NCBI GenBank assembly: GCA_025356335.1
Contig: JANXUF010000060.1
Span: forward strand, 1-38,663
Length of the DNA stretch: 38,663 nucleotides
Reading direction: 5' to 3'
Origin: Actinomycetes bacterium
GTDB taxonomy: Bacteria > Actinomycetota > Acidimicrobiia > Acidimicrobiales > Ilumatobacteraceae
Part shown: piece after piece, positions 15,482 to 24,290 of the stretch
Layout of the letters: the number at the start of each line of letters is the position of its first letter
Numbering within the stretch: the stretch's first letter is position 1
Position numbers and translations under genes: made by a program
Notes under the pieces: model-generated
Told to the model about the DNA's origin: nothing
The model's input: the letters and a program-made list of their open reading frames with translations, nothing else
The model's database searches: none

Positions 15482-18118
15482 ATGACAGCAATCGTGTCGG
15501 CGGCGGCGCAGCCCGCCTCGGAAGTCGAGGGGACACTCGGCGTCGTCACCGCCGTCGGACTTTCGGGCGACGAAGTCGTCAGGCGCCAGGCGCAGTACGG
15601 CCCGAATGCCGTCTCATCGCACCGCGCCCGGCTGCTCCCGGTGCTGTGGCACCAGTTGCGTTCGCCGCTGCTCGGACTGTTGCTGATCGCCGCTGTCGCC
15701 TCGTACTTCGTCGGCGAGCGCAGCAGCGCCGTGATCATCGCCGTGATCGTCGGTGTCTCCGTCGGCCTCGGTTTCGTCAACGAGTACCGTGCGGAGAGGG
15801 CCGCAGAGGCATTGCATTCGCAGATTCATCATCAGACCGTGGTCGTCCGCAACGGTGTGCACCTGAAGGTCGACGTCGAGTCACTCGTGCCGGGCGATGT
15901 CGTCGAACTTCGCCTCGGCGACATCGTTCCGGCAGACATTCGTATCATCGAGGCGACCGGCTTGGAGTGCGACGAGTCGGTCCTGACCGGTGAATCGATG
16001 CCCGTCGACAAGACGATCGTCGCCGTGGCGGCCGGCACGGCACTTGCCGAACTCGCCGGTTGCGCATTGATGGGGACCGTTGTTCGCGCCGGCGCCGGGG
16101 TCGGCGTCGTCGTGGCGACGGGCGCGTCCACCGAGTTCGGCAAGATCGCCGCAGGGTTGAGCACCCATCAGCTCGATACGGAGTTCCAGGTCGGTCTGCG
16201 AAAATTCTCGATGCTGCTGGTCTACGTGGCAGCGGCACTGACGACCTCGATCTTCATCATCAATGTCGCCCAGCACAAGCCGCTGATCGACGCGCTGTTG
16301 TTCTCGTTGGCAATCGCCGTCGGGATCACGCCGCAACTGCTGCCCGCCGTCGTGTCGACGAGCCTCGCCGCCGGATCGCGACGGATGGCCGCTCGCAAAG
16401 TGCTCGTCAAGCGGCTCGTGTGCATCGAAGATCTCGGCGACATCGACGTCTTGTTCACCGACAAGACCGGCACCCTCACGGCGGGTCGAATCGCCTACAT
16501 GCGCGCTGTTCCGGCGCTCGGGGACGACCCGGAGATCGTGTTGCGGTGGGGTCTGCTGTGCACCGAGAACGCAACTCCCGACGGGGAGGCCATTGGTGGC
16601 AACCCGCTCGACGAGGCGCTGTGGGAGTCGCCTGCTTCTCGACAGCTGCTGGACACGGTGCGCCACTATGCGCGGCTCTCGATGCTGCCGTTCGATCACG
16701 AGCGGCGGCTCGTCTCCGTACTCCTACGGGGTGCTGACGGAACGTTGACGATGGCGACCAAGGGCGCTCCGGAAACAGTGTTCGACCGTTGCTCGGACGT
16801 TCCGGACGCGGCGCGGCGCGAACTCGATGCCGAGTTCGCCGCAGGCAATCGCGTCGTCGCCGTCGCGACCCGCGCTGCAAGCGACGACCATCCGTTGACG
16901 GCCGACGACGAACACGACCTGCAACTCGTCGGACTACTGGTCTTCCTCGATCCACCCAAGGCTGACGCCGCGGCGGCGCTGAGCAGGTTGGCCGCACTCG
17001 GAATTGCCGTCAAGGTCGTCACCGGCGACAACGCCGCGGTCGCCACCAAGGTATGCGCCGATCTCGGTCTCGGCACTGGCGCAGCGATGACGGGTGCCGA
17101 GGTCGAAGCGCTCGACGACACTCAGCTCGCTGCGGCGATCGCGTCGACAACGGTCTTCGCACGGGTGAGTCCCGAGCACAAGGCCCGAATCGTGCGGGTG
17201 CAACGGCGCACCGGCGGCGGCGTCGCCTTCCTCGGTGATGGGGTCAACGATGCGCTGGCGCTGCACGCCGCCGACGTCGGCATCTCCGTCGACTCGGCGA
17301 CGGACGTCGCCAAGGATGCCGCCGATGTCATCCTCCTCGAAAAGGATCTCGACGTGCTCGCAGATGGCGTCGTCGAGGGCCGCCGCATCTTCGCCAACAC
17401 CATCAAATATGTGTTGATGGGGACGTCGAGCAACTTCGGCAACATGTTCTCGGCTGCGAGCGCCTCACTGTTCCTGTCGTTCCTGCCGATGCTGCCGTCG
17501 CAGATCCTGTTGAACAATCTGCTCTACGACACGAGCCAGTTGGCGATTCCGACGGACAACGTCGACGAGGAGCAACTGCGGCGGCCTTCGCACTGGGACA
17601 TCGGTTTCATCAGACGGTTCATGTTCTGTTTCGGGGCACTGAGTTCGATCTTCGACTTCCTCACCTTCGGCGTGATGCTGTGGATCTTCCACGCCGGTGC
17701 TGCAGAGTTCCGCACCGGCTGGTTCGTCGAATCGCTCGCCACCCAGACGCTCGTGATCTTCGCCATCCGCACGCGCCGCGTCCCGTTCTTCCGCAGCCAT
17801 CCCAGCCTGCCGCTCACGCTCGCAGCACTCGCTGTCGTCACCGTCGGAACCATTCTGCCGTCGACACCGCTGGCTCATTCACTCGGCTTCGAAGCGTTGC
17901 CGGGAACGTTTTTCGCAGCCCTGGCGGCGATGGTCTGCTGCTACATCGGCCTCATCGAAATGGGCAAGCGGCTGTTCTACCGTAACGCCTCCGCCGACAC
18001 CCCGAGAACTCCTCGTCGACCGAGCAGGACCCGCCGTCTGCAGCGGCGCGCTGCCTACTTCAGCACTGCGCTGGCCGCACCCGAACGGGTTGCCGATGAC
18101 CCTGCGTCGGCGCAGTAG
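15482..18118 (+). CDS. MgtA-like (P3B) cation-transporting P-type ATPase
   Basis: An 878-residue P-type ATPase. Features are an N-terminal actuator region (LSGDEVVRRQAQYGPNAV), TGES at about 169-172, TM4 with ITPQLLPAVVSTSLAAGSRRMA, the phosphorylation motif DKTGT from Asp327, KGAPE in the nucleotide domain, and GDGVND from about 585. The TM4 block and the following VLVKRLVCIEDLGDIDVL resemble MgtA/MgtB magnesium importers, so magnesium uptake is the best guess; calcium or other ions cannot be excluded. ATG 15482 matches the family N-terminus; ATG 15344 in frame is possible. The C-terminal tail is Arg-rich. It is first in a run with the CDF gene. The M. tuberculosis dormancy regulon also contains a P-type ATPase (CtpF). 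Confidence 0.9.
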   Translation: MTAIVSAAAQPASEVEGTLGVVTAVGLSGDEVVRRQAQYGPNAVSSHRARLLPVLWHQLRSPLLGLLLIAAVASYFVGERSSAVIIAVIVGVSVGLGFVNEYRAERAAEALHSQIHHQTVVVRNGVHLKVDVESLVPGDVVELRLGDIVPADIRIIEATGLECDESVLTGESMPVDKTIVAVAAGTALAELAGCALMGTVVRAGAGVGVVVATGASTEFGKIAAGLSTHQLDTEFQVGLRKFSMLLVYVAAALTTSIFIINVAQHKPLIDALLFSLAIAVGITPQLLPAVVSTSLAAGSRRMAARKVLVKRLVCIEDLGDIDVLFTDKTGTLTAGRIAYMRAVPALGDDPEIVLRWGLLCTENATPDGEAIGGNPLDEALWESPASRQLLDTVRHYARLSMLPFDHERRLVSVLLRGADGTLTMATKGAPETVFDRCSDVPDAARRELDAEFAAGNRVVAVATRAASDDHPLTADDEHDLQLVGLLVFLDPPKADAAAALSRLAALGIAVKVVTGDNAAVATKVCADLGLGTGAAMTGAEVEALDDTQLAAAIASTTVFARVSPEHKARIVRVQRRTGGGVAFLGDGVNDALALHAADVGISVDSATDVAKDAADVILLEKDLDVLADGVVEGRRIFANTIKYVLMGTSSNFGNMFSAASASLFLSFLPMLPSQILLNNLLYDTSQLAIPTDNVDEEQLRRPSHWDIGFIRRFMFCFGALSSIFDFLTFGVMLWIFHAGAAEFRTGWFVESLATQTLVIFAIRTRRVPFFRSHPSLPLTLAALAVVTVGTILPSTPLAHSLGFEALPGTFFAALAAMVCCYIGLIEMGKRLFYRNASADTPRTPRRPSRTRRLQRRAAYFSTALAAPERVADDPASAQ

Positions 18119-18129
18119 TTTCTCCACGC

Positions 18130-19071
18130 ATCACTGCCGAACTCGAGCCCGACGAGAGTTCACGAACGGTCGTCCTTGCGCTACTGACGAATCTCGCTGT
18201 CGCCATTGCCAAGGTGATCGCCGCCGTCGTGACCGGTTCTGCGGCGATGTCGGCGGAGGCTTCGCATGCCTTCGCCGACGTCGGCAACCAGGTGCTGCTG
18301 TTGATCGCCCAACGGCGGAGCTCGCGCCCAAGCGACGCCCGCCATCCATTCGGATACGGACGTGACGCGTACTTCTGGGCACTCATCGCCTCTGTCGTCG
18401 TCTTCGTCGCCGGAGCAGCGTTCTCGCTTCGTGAAGGCATCACCGAGCTGACCCATCCCGTTGGCGCGTCGTTGTTCGTCGCCGCCTACGTCGTGCTCGG
18501 CATCTCCATCGTCTTCGATTCGGTCTCGCTGCTGCAGTCGGCTCGCCAGTTGCGCCACGAAGCACACGAGTTCCGACGCGACTTCCTCGACCAGGTCATG
18601 TTGACGTCCGACCCGACGGTTCGGGCCGTCTTCGCCGAAGACGCGGCGGCGATTGCCGGCGACGTCATCGCCATCATCGGGGTCGCAATTCACGAGCAGA
18701 GCGGCTGGACGTCGCCGGAGGGCATCGCTGCAGTGTTGATCGGACTGCTGTTGATCGGCGTCGGGTTGCAGCTCGCTCGCCGCAACCGCGACTTCCTCCT
18801 CGGCGAGCAGGCACCACCCCCGGTCAAGGAACGGGTGAGAGCGTTCATCATCGACTATCCCGGTGTCGTCTCCATTCGAGAATTGCTGGTGACCTTCGTC
18901 GGCCCACGTCAATTGTGGGTACTGGCGCGGGTCGACATCGAGGACACTCTGCGCGGGAACGAGGTCGAGTCGCTTGCCCGGACGATCGAGTCCGGTCTAC
19001 AGACAGAATCGCAGTACATCAGGCGCGTCGACATCGTGCCGATCGGCGCCGCCGGCGCTGGAAACGGGTAG
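18130..19071 (+). CDS. Cation diffusion facilitator (CDF) efflux protein, non-canonical start
   Basis: A 313-residue CDF transporter if read from ATC 18130. The CDF signature is TGSAAMSAEASHAFADVGNQ (TM1-TM2 with H-x3-D), then HPFGYGRDAYFWALIASVVVFVAGA, a TM5 acidic pair in EDAAAIAGDV, and a C-terminal cytoplasmic ferredoxin-like domain ending RRVDIVPIG. It would export Zn2+, Mn2+ or Fe2+ against protons. The first ATG/GTG/TTG in frame is GTG 18214, which would remove most of TM1. Reading back, the frame encodes a normal N-terminus (TAELEPDESSRTVVLALLTNLAVAIAKV) preceded by ATC, where ATG is expected, 11 bases after the ATPase stop. Either ATC initiates, start was lost by mutation, or there is a base error. 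Confidence 0.85.
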   Translation: MTAELEPDESSRTVVLALLTNLAVAIAKVIAAVVTGSAAMSAEASHAFADVGNQVLLLIAQRRSSRPSDARHPFGYGRDAYFWALIASVVVFVAGAAFSLREGITELTHPVGASLFVAAYVVLGISIVFDSVSLLQSARQLRHEAHEFRRDFLDQVMLTSDPTVRAVFAEDAAAIAGDVIAIIGVAIHEQSGWTSPEGIAAVLIGLLLIGVGLQLARRNRDFLLGEQAPPPVKERVRAFIIDYPGVVSIRELLVTFVGPRQLWVLARVDIEDTLRGNEVESLARTIESGLQTESQYIRRVDIVPIGAAGAGNG

Positions 19072-19147
19072 CGACGGCATCTGGACGCTGCCCGGAAGTG
19101 CCGTTGGACCCTGGCGGAACGGCACCTCGGTGGGATTTGATGGAGTG

Positions 19148-20605
19148 ATGAATCTGCTTGGGGAGCGCAACCTCGGACCATCCACGGAGCATCCTCACGG
19201 AACGTATGAGCCGATGAGCACGCTCGACGCCACGTTCATGTATGCCGAGGACGGTGTCACCCACATGCACATCGGTTCCTGCGCCGTCTTCGGCGGTCCG
19301 CCACCGACGATCGACGAAATTCGTTCCCTGATCGGGAGCAAGATGCCGTTGCTGAGGCGATACCGGCAGAAGGTTCGATTCGTACCCGGCAACCTTGCAC
19401 ACCCGGTCTGGGTCGACGATGCAGACTTCGATCTGCGCTCCCACGTGCTGCATGCGGCACTCCCGGAACCCGGCGGGGAGCGGGAACTGCACGCGCTGAT
19501 GGGACGACTGATGTCGGAGGAGCTGGATCGCAGCATCCCGCTGTGGGAGGAATGGTTCGTCGAAGGGCTGAGCGGCCACCGGTGGGCGTTGATCTCCAAG
19601 GTGCACCACTGCATGGTCGACGGTGTCTCCGGCGCCGACCTGATGACGGTACTCCTCGATGCCGATGACGACGCGCCGATTCATCCGCCGGTGCCGTGGT
19701 TGCCGATTCCCGAACCATCCGACTCCCGGTTGCTGCTCGACGCCTCCGCCAATCTGACGTCGAGTCCAGCGCGCCGGCTGCGCGCGTTGGCATCAGACGG
19801 ACGGCACCCGCTGCGCACGCTCGGCCATCTCGGAGACGTCGCCAACGGCCTCCGCTCCCTGGCTCGATACCTCGCACCTGCAAAGGCCTCTTCGTTGAAC
19901 GGGCCCATCGGCTCGCAACGACGCTGGGCAGCGGGGCGATGCACGCTCGACGAGGTGAAAACCATTCGCACGGCATTCGGCGGCTCGGTCAACGACGTCG
20001 TGCTCGCCGCCATCGCTGGAGCATTCCGCGCCGTGTTGATCGCCAGCGGGGACGACGTCGGGGCCACCGACGTCGTCCGCTCGCTCGTGCCGGTGTCCCT
20101 GCGACGAGAGGGTGACCACGAGTTGGACAATCAGGTGTCGATGATCATCGCCGAACTCCCGATCGGAATCGGCGACGCTCGTGCACGCCTCGCAGCCGTC
20201 TGCGCACAGATGACCCGCCTCAAGGCGTCGCACCAGGCCACGGCGGCGACGGCCATCACGGACACAGCCGCGCACACGCCACCGGCATTGGTCGCCTTCG
20301 CCGTGCGGGCAGCCGGCACACTGTTGCGCAGCACCGGGCAGCAGATCATCGACACCGTGACGACGAATGTTCCGGGGCCTCGGTACCCGCTGTACGCGAT
20401 CGGACGCGAAATGCTCGAATACCTACCGTTCGTGCCGATCGGCCAAGGTGTTCGGATCGGCGTGGCGATCATGTCCTACAACGGCAACATCACCTTCGGA
20501 ATCACCGGTGATGACGCCAGCGCACCCGACGTGCAGTTCATGGCGCGTCAGATCGAATCGGAGATCGCCGCCCTGCTGGCGTCCAGCGTCGAGGTGTCAC
20601 CATGA
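19148..20605 (+). CDS. Wax ester synthase/diacylglycerol acyltransferase (WS/DGAT)
   Basis: A 485-residue acyltransferase of the WS/DGAT family, which makes triacylglycerol or wax esters from acyl-CoA at the membrane or lipid-body surface. The catalytic HHxxxDG motif is HHCMVDG (His153, His154, Asp158). Other family marks are the N-terminal STLDATFMYAEDGVTHMHIGS, the NDVV motif in GGSVNDVVLAAIAGAFR, and the C-terminal TTNVPGPRYPLYAIGREM. ATG 19148 was taken; ATG 19214 (MSTLDATF) lies closer to the common family start and is possible. Its TGA overlaps the acyl-CoA synthetase ATG (ATGA), so the enzyme that would supply its acyl-CoA is co-translated. In M. tuberculosis the related Tgs1 belongs to the DosR regulon. 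Confidence 0.93.
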   Translation: MNLLGERNLGPSTEHPHGTYEPMSTLDATFMYAEDGVTHMHIGSCAVFGGPPPTIDEIRSLIGSKMPLLRRYRQKVRFVPGNLAHPVWVDDADFDLRSHVLHAALPEPGGERELHALMGRLMSEELDRSIPLWEEWFVEGLSGHRWALISKVHHCMVDGVSGADLMTVLLDADDDAPIHPPVPWLPIPEPSDSRLLLDASANLTSSPARRLRALASDGRHPLRTLGHLGDVANGLRSLARYLAPAKASSLNGPIGSQRRWAAGRCTLDEVKTIRTAFGGSVNDVVLAAIAGAFRAVLIASGDDVGATDVVRSLVPVSLRREGDHELDNQVSMIIAELPIGIGDARARLAAVCAQMTRLKASHQATAATAITDTAAHTPPALVAFAVRAAGTLLRSTGQQIIDTVTTNVPGPRYPLYAIGREMLEYLPFVPIGQGVRIGVAIMSYNGNITFGITGDDASAPDVQFMARQIESEIAALLASSVEVSP

Positions 20606-22176
20606 AGGAACTCGTCTTCCACCGCCAATTCCTGCCGGCCATCGAGCGCTGGAGTGACAAGGTCGGCTTCCTCGACGGCACCTACCGGGCGACGTTCGCT
20701 GAACACGGCGAGCGGGTGTTGCGCCTCGCCGATGGAATGCGGCGGCATCTGGGATTGACGACGGGCGATCGATTCGCCGTGATGTCGTGCAACAGCCACG
20801 AATATCTCGAACTGTTCCACGCCGGCTTCCTCGGAGCAGGCATCATCAATCCGCTGAACCTGCGCCTCGCCGGCAAGGAACTGCAGCACATCCTGCGCAA
20901 CTCGGGGACGACGGTCGTCTTCGTCGACGCTGTCTTTGCCGACCACTTCGCCCGGAGCATCGCCGAGGTGCGCTCGGAGTTGGCATTGCGTCACGTCGTG
21001 TTGATCGGCGAAGGCGACCTGCCGCACGACATCCGCTACGAGGACCTGATCACCGGCGGCGAACCGGTGGTCCCCGACGAACCGGAGGAGACGGACCCTG
21101 TCGTGCTGATGTACACCGGTGGGACAACGGGACCCGCCAAAGGCGTACTGCTCGACCAGCGTGCGGAAATGTTGAACTTCTACCACATCGGCCTCGCCGT
21201 CGACTTCGGCGAGAGCCGCGTCTACCTGCACCAGACACCGATGTTCCACGCTGCCTCGATGGGTGGGATCCTCGGCATTCCGGCGACCGGAGGATCATCG
21301 GTCTTCGTCCCGCTGTTCGAGCCGAAAGCGGTGATGGGTCTCGTCGAGCAACATCATGTCGACTGGACGACGATGGTGCCAACGATGATCGCGCTGGTGA
21401 TGAACCATCCGGACTTCGATCCAGCACGCTTCGCCTCGCTGCGCGATCTGGTCTACGGGGCATCGCCGATGCCGCCCGCGCTGCTCGACAGGATCACGTC
21501 GGCGTTTCCGCAGATGAATCTGTGGCAGGGATATGGGATGACGGAGTGCTCGTCGGTGCTGACCCTCCTCACGGCGGCCGATCACCGGCGTGGCGGATCG
21601 ATCGTTCGTTCTGCTGGGCGACCGGCGATCGGCGTCAACATCGGTGTCCGACGCACCGACGACTCGGTCGCCGGCGCCGGCGAGAACGGCGAGGTCTGCG
21701 CGCGCGGTGGCAATTTCATGCAGCGCTACTGGAACAGCCCGGAGCAGACCGAACAGGTCTTCAGGGACGGTTGGTACCGCACCGGCGACGAAGGCCATCT
21801 CGACGCCGAGGGATATCTGTACCTCGTCGACCGTCTGAAGGACATGATCGTCACCGGCGGCGAGAACGTCTACTCGATCGAGGTCGAGGCGGCGCTCACC
21901 GCACACCCGGCGGTCGAGCAGGCAGCGGTGATCGGTATCCCCCACCCCGTTTGGGGTGAGCAGGTCCACGCGATCGTCGTGCTGCGCCCGGGATGCGAAG
22001 CCACAGCGGACGAACTCAAGGAATTCGCCAGGACCACGATCGCCGGGTACAAAGTACCGAAATCGGTGGAGTTCCGGACGGAGCCGATCCCGCTGTCCGG
22101 AGCACTCAAGCCGTTGAAGCGAGAACTGCGAAAGCCGTACTGGCCGGACGAAACTGCTCCGTCGCCCGCAGCGTGA
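20602..22176 (+). CDS. AMP-binding acyl-CoA synthetase
   Basis: A 524-residue member of the ANL superfamily (fatty acyl-CoA synthetase type). It activates a carboxylic acid to the acyl adenylate and then to acyl-CoA. Motifs are the P-loop LMYTGGTTGPAKGV (about 169-182), YGMTEC (about 310), YRTGDEG (about 391), VDRLKDMIVTGGENVYSIEVE, and the C-terminal catalytic lysine in SGALKPLKREL. Chain length is not readable. It starts within the stop of the WS/DGAT gene (ATGA overlap), so tight coupling is expected. Confidence 0.94.
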   Translation: MKELVFHRQFLPAIERWSDKVGFLDGTYRATFAEHGERVLRLADGMRRHLGLTTGDRFAVMSCNSHEYLELFHAGFLGAGIINPLNLRLAGKELQHILRNSGTTVVFVDAVFADHFARSIAEVRSELALRHVVLIGEGDLPHDIRYEDLITGGEPVVPDEPEETDPVVLMYTGGTTGPAKGVLLDQRAEMLNFYHIGLAVDFGESRVYLHQTPMFHAASMGGILGIPATGGSSVFVPLFEPKAVMGLVEQHHVDWTTMVPTMIALVMNHPDFDPARFASLRDLVYGASPMPPALLDRITSAFPQMNLWQGYGMTECSSVLTLLTAADHRRGGSIVRSAGRPAIGVNIGVRRTDDSVAGAGENGEVCARGGNFMQRYWNSPEQTEQVFRDGWYRTGDEGHLDAEGYLYLVDRLKDMIVTGGENVYSIEVEAALTAHPAVEQAAVIGIPHPVWGEQVHAIVVLRPGCEATADELKEFARTTIAGYKVPKSVEFRTEPIPLSGALKPLKRELRKPYWPDETAPSPAA

Positions 22177-22233
22177 CAAGGTCGGTCGTGTCACGCCACG
22201 ATCGCCGGCCCCGCACGGAAGGATGAGGCGACG

Positions 22234-23391
22234 ATGCACGACGAGCTGATCATCGGGGCGGTCGTGGTGGCTCGCCTGATCATCCCGCTGTTCATCTCCC
22301 GCTATCCGCTGCCGGCGATCATCGCCAGCCTCGTCATCGATGCGCTCGATCAGACCATTTCCCAGAGTTTCACCCATCGCAATCTTGCCGGCTACCAGAC
22401 GTACGACAAGGCGCTCGACGTCTACTACCTGACGTTGGCGTACCTGTCGACGATCCGCAACTGGGGCGGAGGTCCGGACTTCGAGGCCGGACGGCTGCTC
22501 TGGTACTACCGGCTGATCGGCGTCGCCGTCTTCGAATACACCGGCGCCGGCTGGATACTGCTCGTCTTTCCGAACACCTTCGAGTACTACTTCATCGCCA
22601 TCGAGTGGTTCAAGGCCCGCCGTGATCCGAACCTGCTGTCACGTCGTCAGATCTGGAAACTCGCGGTGTTCATCTGGATGGTGATCAAGATTCCCCAGGA
22701 GTGGTGGATACACGTCGCGGACCTCGACTTCACGGACTTCCTCAAAGCGCACCTGTTCGGCGCGGCGAATGCTTCCAGCTGGTCGTCCGCCATCAGCCAT
22801 CGACCGATCGGTGTCTTCATACTGATCGGAGCGCTCGCGGCACTCGTCACGGCGGTGGTCCTCGGTTCCCGGCGCCTGCCACCGGCGCAGTGGGCGATGA
22901 CGTTGAACGCCGATCGCCAGGACGAACTGATGGGAGGCCGAGCTCCTCGGGCGGAGGCGCATCCACGGGCGTTCTTCGGCTGGGCGTTTGCCGAGAAGGT
23001 GGTGCTGGTGACGATGGTCTCGGTGATCTTCGCTCGCATCCTGCCTGGTGCCGACACGAGGATCACCGCCGTGGTGCTGGCGACCACCTACCTCGTTGCC
23101 ATGAACACGGTGCTCAGTCAGTTTCTGGCGCGGCGAGGCACGAGCTGGCGCAACACGGCAGTCCAGTTCACCTGGATGACACTCGCCAATCTCGTCGTCG
23201 TGGTCGTGTCGACTGCTGCCCTGGGCCGCCCGGAGCGGGCATCGCCATGGCGGACGACGACATTCCTCGTCGCCCTGCTGACGCTGATCGTCGTGTTGTA
23301 CGACAGGTCGCACGGCATCTTTTCCGATCAGCAGGATCGGCGCAGCTCAGGTCGATCGGCGATCGACGGTACGACGCTGGTGCAGCGATGA
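22234..23391 (+). CDS. Multi-pass membrane protein, unknown function
   Basis: A 385-residue integral membrane protein with about seven to nine hydrophobic segments, for example ELIIGAVVVARLIIPLFI, LPAIIASLVIDAL, YRLIGVAVFEYTGAGWILLVF, VFILIGALAALVTAVVLG, VVLVTMVSVIFARILPG and FLVALLTLIVVLY. Distinctive polar elements are SFTHRNLAGYQTYDKALDVYYLTLAYLSTIRNW near the N-terminus and VFIWMVIKIPQEWWIHVADLDFTDFLK in the middle; the latter looks conserved in actinobacterial relatives of unknown role. ATG 22234 follows GGAAGGATGAGG. Its stop overlaps the next gene's ATG (ATGA), so it is translationally coupled to the metallo-hydrolase. I do not recognise a transport signature. Confidence 0.85.
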   Translation: MHDELIIGAVVVARLIIPLFISRYPLPAIIASLVIDALDQTISQSFTHRNLAGYQTYDKALDVYYLTLAYLSTIRNWGGGPDFEAGRLLWYYRLIGVAVFEYTGAGWILLVFPNTFEYYFIAIEWFKARRDPNLLSRRQIWKLAVFIWMVIKIPQEWWIHVADLDFTDFLKAHLFGAANASSWSSAISHRPIGVFILIGALAALVTAVVLGSRRLPPAQWAMTLNADRQDELMGGRAPRAEAHPRAFFGWAFAEKVVLVTMVSVIFARILPGADTRITAVVLATTYLVAMNTVLSQFLARRGTSWRNTAVQFTWMTLANLVVVVVSTAALGRPERASPWRTTTFLVALLTLIVVLYDRSHGIFSDQQDRRSSGRSAIDGTTLVQR

Positions 23392-24254
23392 CGACCGATG
23401 TACTGCGAATCACCTGGATCGGCCACGCCACTGTGTTGATCGAGATCGACGGCGTGCGCATCCTCACCGACCCCGCGCTGACGCCGTCGTTGGCACATCT
23501 GCGGCGCCGTCGGCCTGCACCGCCGATCGACGAACTCGCCCCGGACCTCGTCCTCGTCTCACATCTGCACATGGACCACCTTCACCGTCCATCGTTGCGC
23601 CTGCTGACCGCTCGGCCCGGGTCCACTGCGACGCCGACCACCGCCGTTCCGATTCCAGCGACACGGACGACCAGCACGCTCGACGACTCGACGAAGAGCG
23701 CGCCGAGGATCGTGGTACCGACCGGATCTGCCTCGCTCGTGCTCGGGCTGCATTTCTCGGGCGTCGAGGAAATGGAGGATGGCGACCATCGCCGCTTCGA
23801 GGTCAACGGCCGCCACGTCGAGGTCGAAGCGGTCCATGCGGACCACAGCGGGTCCCGTGGTCCACACTCGCGGGTCAAGGCAGCCGCCATCGGCTTCGTC
23901 GTGCGCGCTGGAACTCATTCCGTCTATTTCGCGGGGGACACCGATCTGTTCGCCGGCATGGCCGCCATCGGCCCCGTCGAGGTCGCCCTCGTCCCGGTAT
24001 GGGGTTGGGGTCCTTCGCTCGGCGAGCGTCACCTCAATCCGTCGACCGCAGCTGACGCTGCGGTCCTGCTCGACGCAGACCATGTGATCGCCATCCATTG
24101 GGGGACGTACAGCCCGGTACGGATCCGTCGCGGCAGCCCACCGTGGCTCGACGATCCACTGCCGGCGTTCCGCCAGGCGCTCGAGCGAATCGCTCCGGCA
24201 CAGCACTTGATCGAACTGCACCCGGGCGACAGCGCCACCATTCCGCCTCGTTGA
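23388..24254 (+). CDS. UlaG-like metallo-beta-lactamase-fold hydrolase
   Basis: A 288-residue MBL-fold enzyme. Metal ligands are seen in WIGHATVLIEIDGVRILTDP (N-terminal beta strands), SHLHMDHLH (HxHxDH), HADHSG, AGDTDLF (bridging Asp) and AIHWGTYSP (last His). The pattern resembles UlaG/NAPE-PLD-like lactonases and phosphodiesterases; the substrate is unknown. Residues around 80-108 form a Thr/Ser/Pro-rich low-complexity insert not usual at this place. It overlaps the preceding membrane-protein gene by 4 bp (ATGA), implying joint function. The stop lies in a hairpin at 24243-24259. Confidence 0.88.
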   Translation: MTTDVLRITWIGHATVLIEIDGVRILTDPALTPSLAHLRRRRPAPPIDELAPDLVLVSHLHMDHLHRPSLRLLTARPGSTATPTTAVPIPATRTTSTLDDSTKSAPRIVVPTGSASLVLGLHFSGVEEMEDGDHRRFEVNGRHVEVEAVHADHSGSRGPHSRVKAAAIGFVVRAGTHSVYFAGDTDLFAGMAAIGPVEVALVPVWGWGPSLGERHLNPSTAADAAVLLDADHVIAIHWGTYSPVRIRRGSPPWLDDPLPAFRQALERIAPAQHLIELHPGDSATIPPR

Positions 24255-24259
24255 GGCGG
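24243..24259 (+). terminator. Terminator-like hairpin between convergent genes
   Basis: CCGCCTC (24243-24249) and GAGGCGG (24253-24259) form a perfect 7-bp stem with a 3-base loop, overlapping the stop of the metallo-hydrolase gene. No U-tract follows, as is common in high-GC actinobacteria. It could serve the plus strand and possibly the facing arcC gene. Confidence 0.45.
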
Positions 24260-24290
24260 CATGCGGGTCGAGAGCTCGGTCCGTAGGCCC

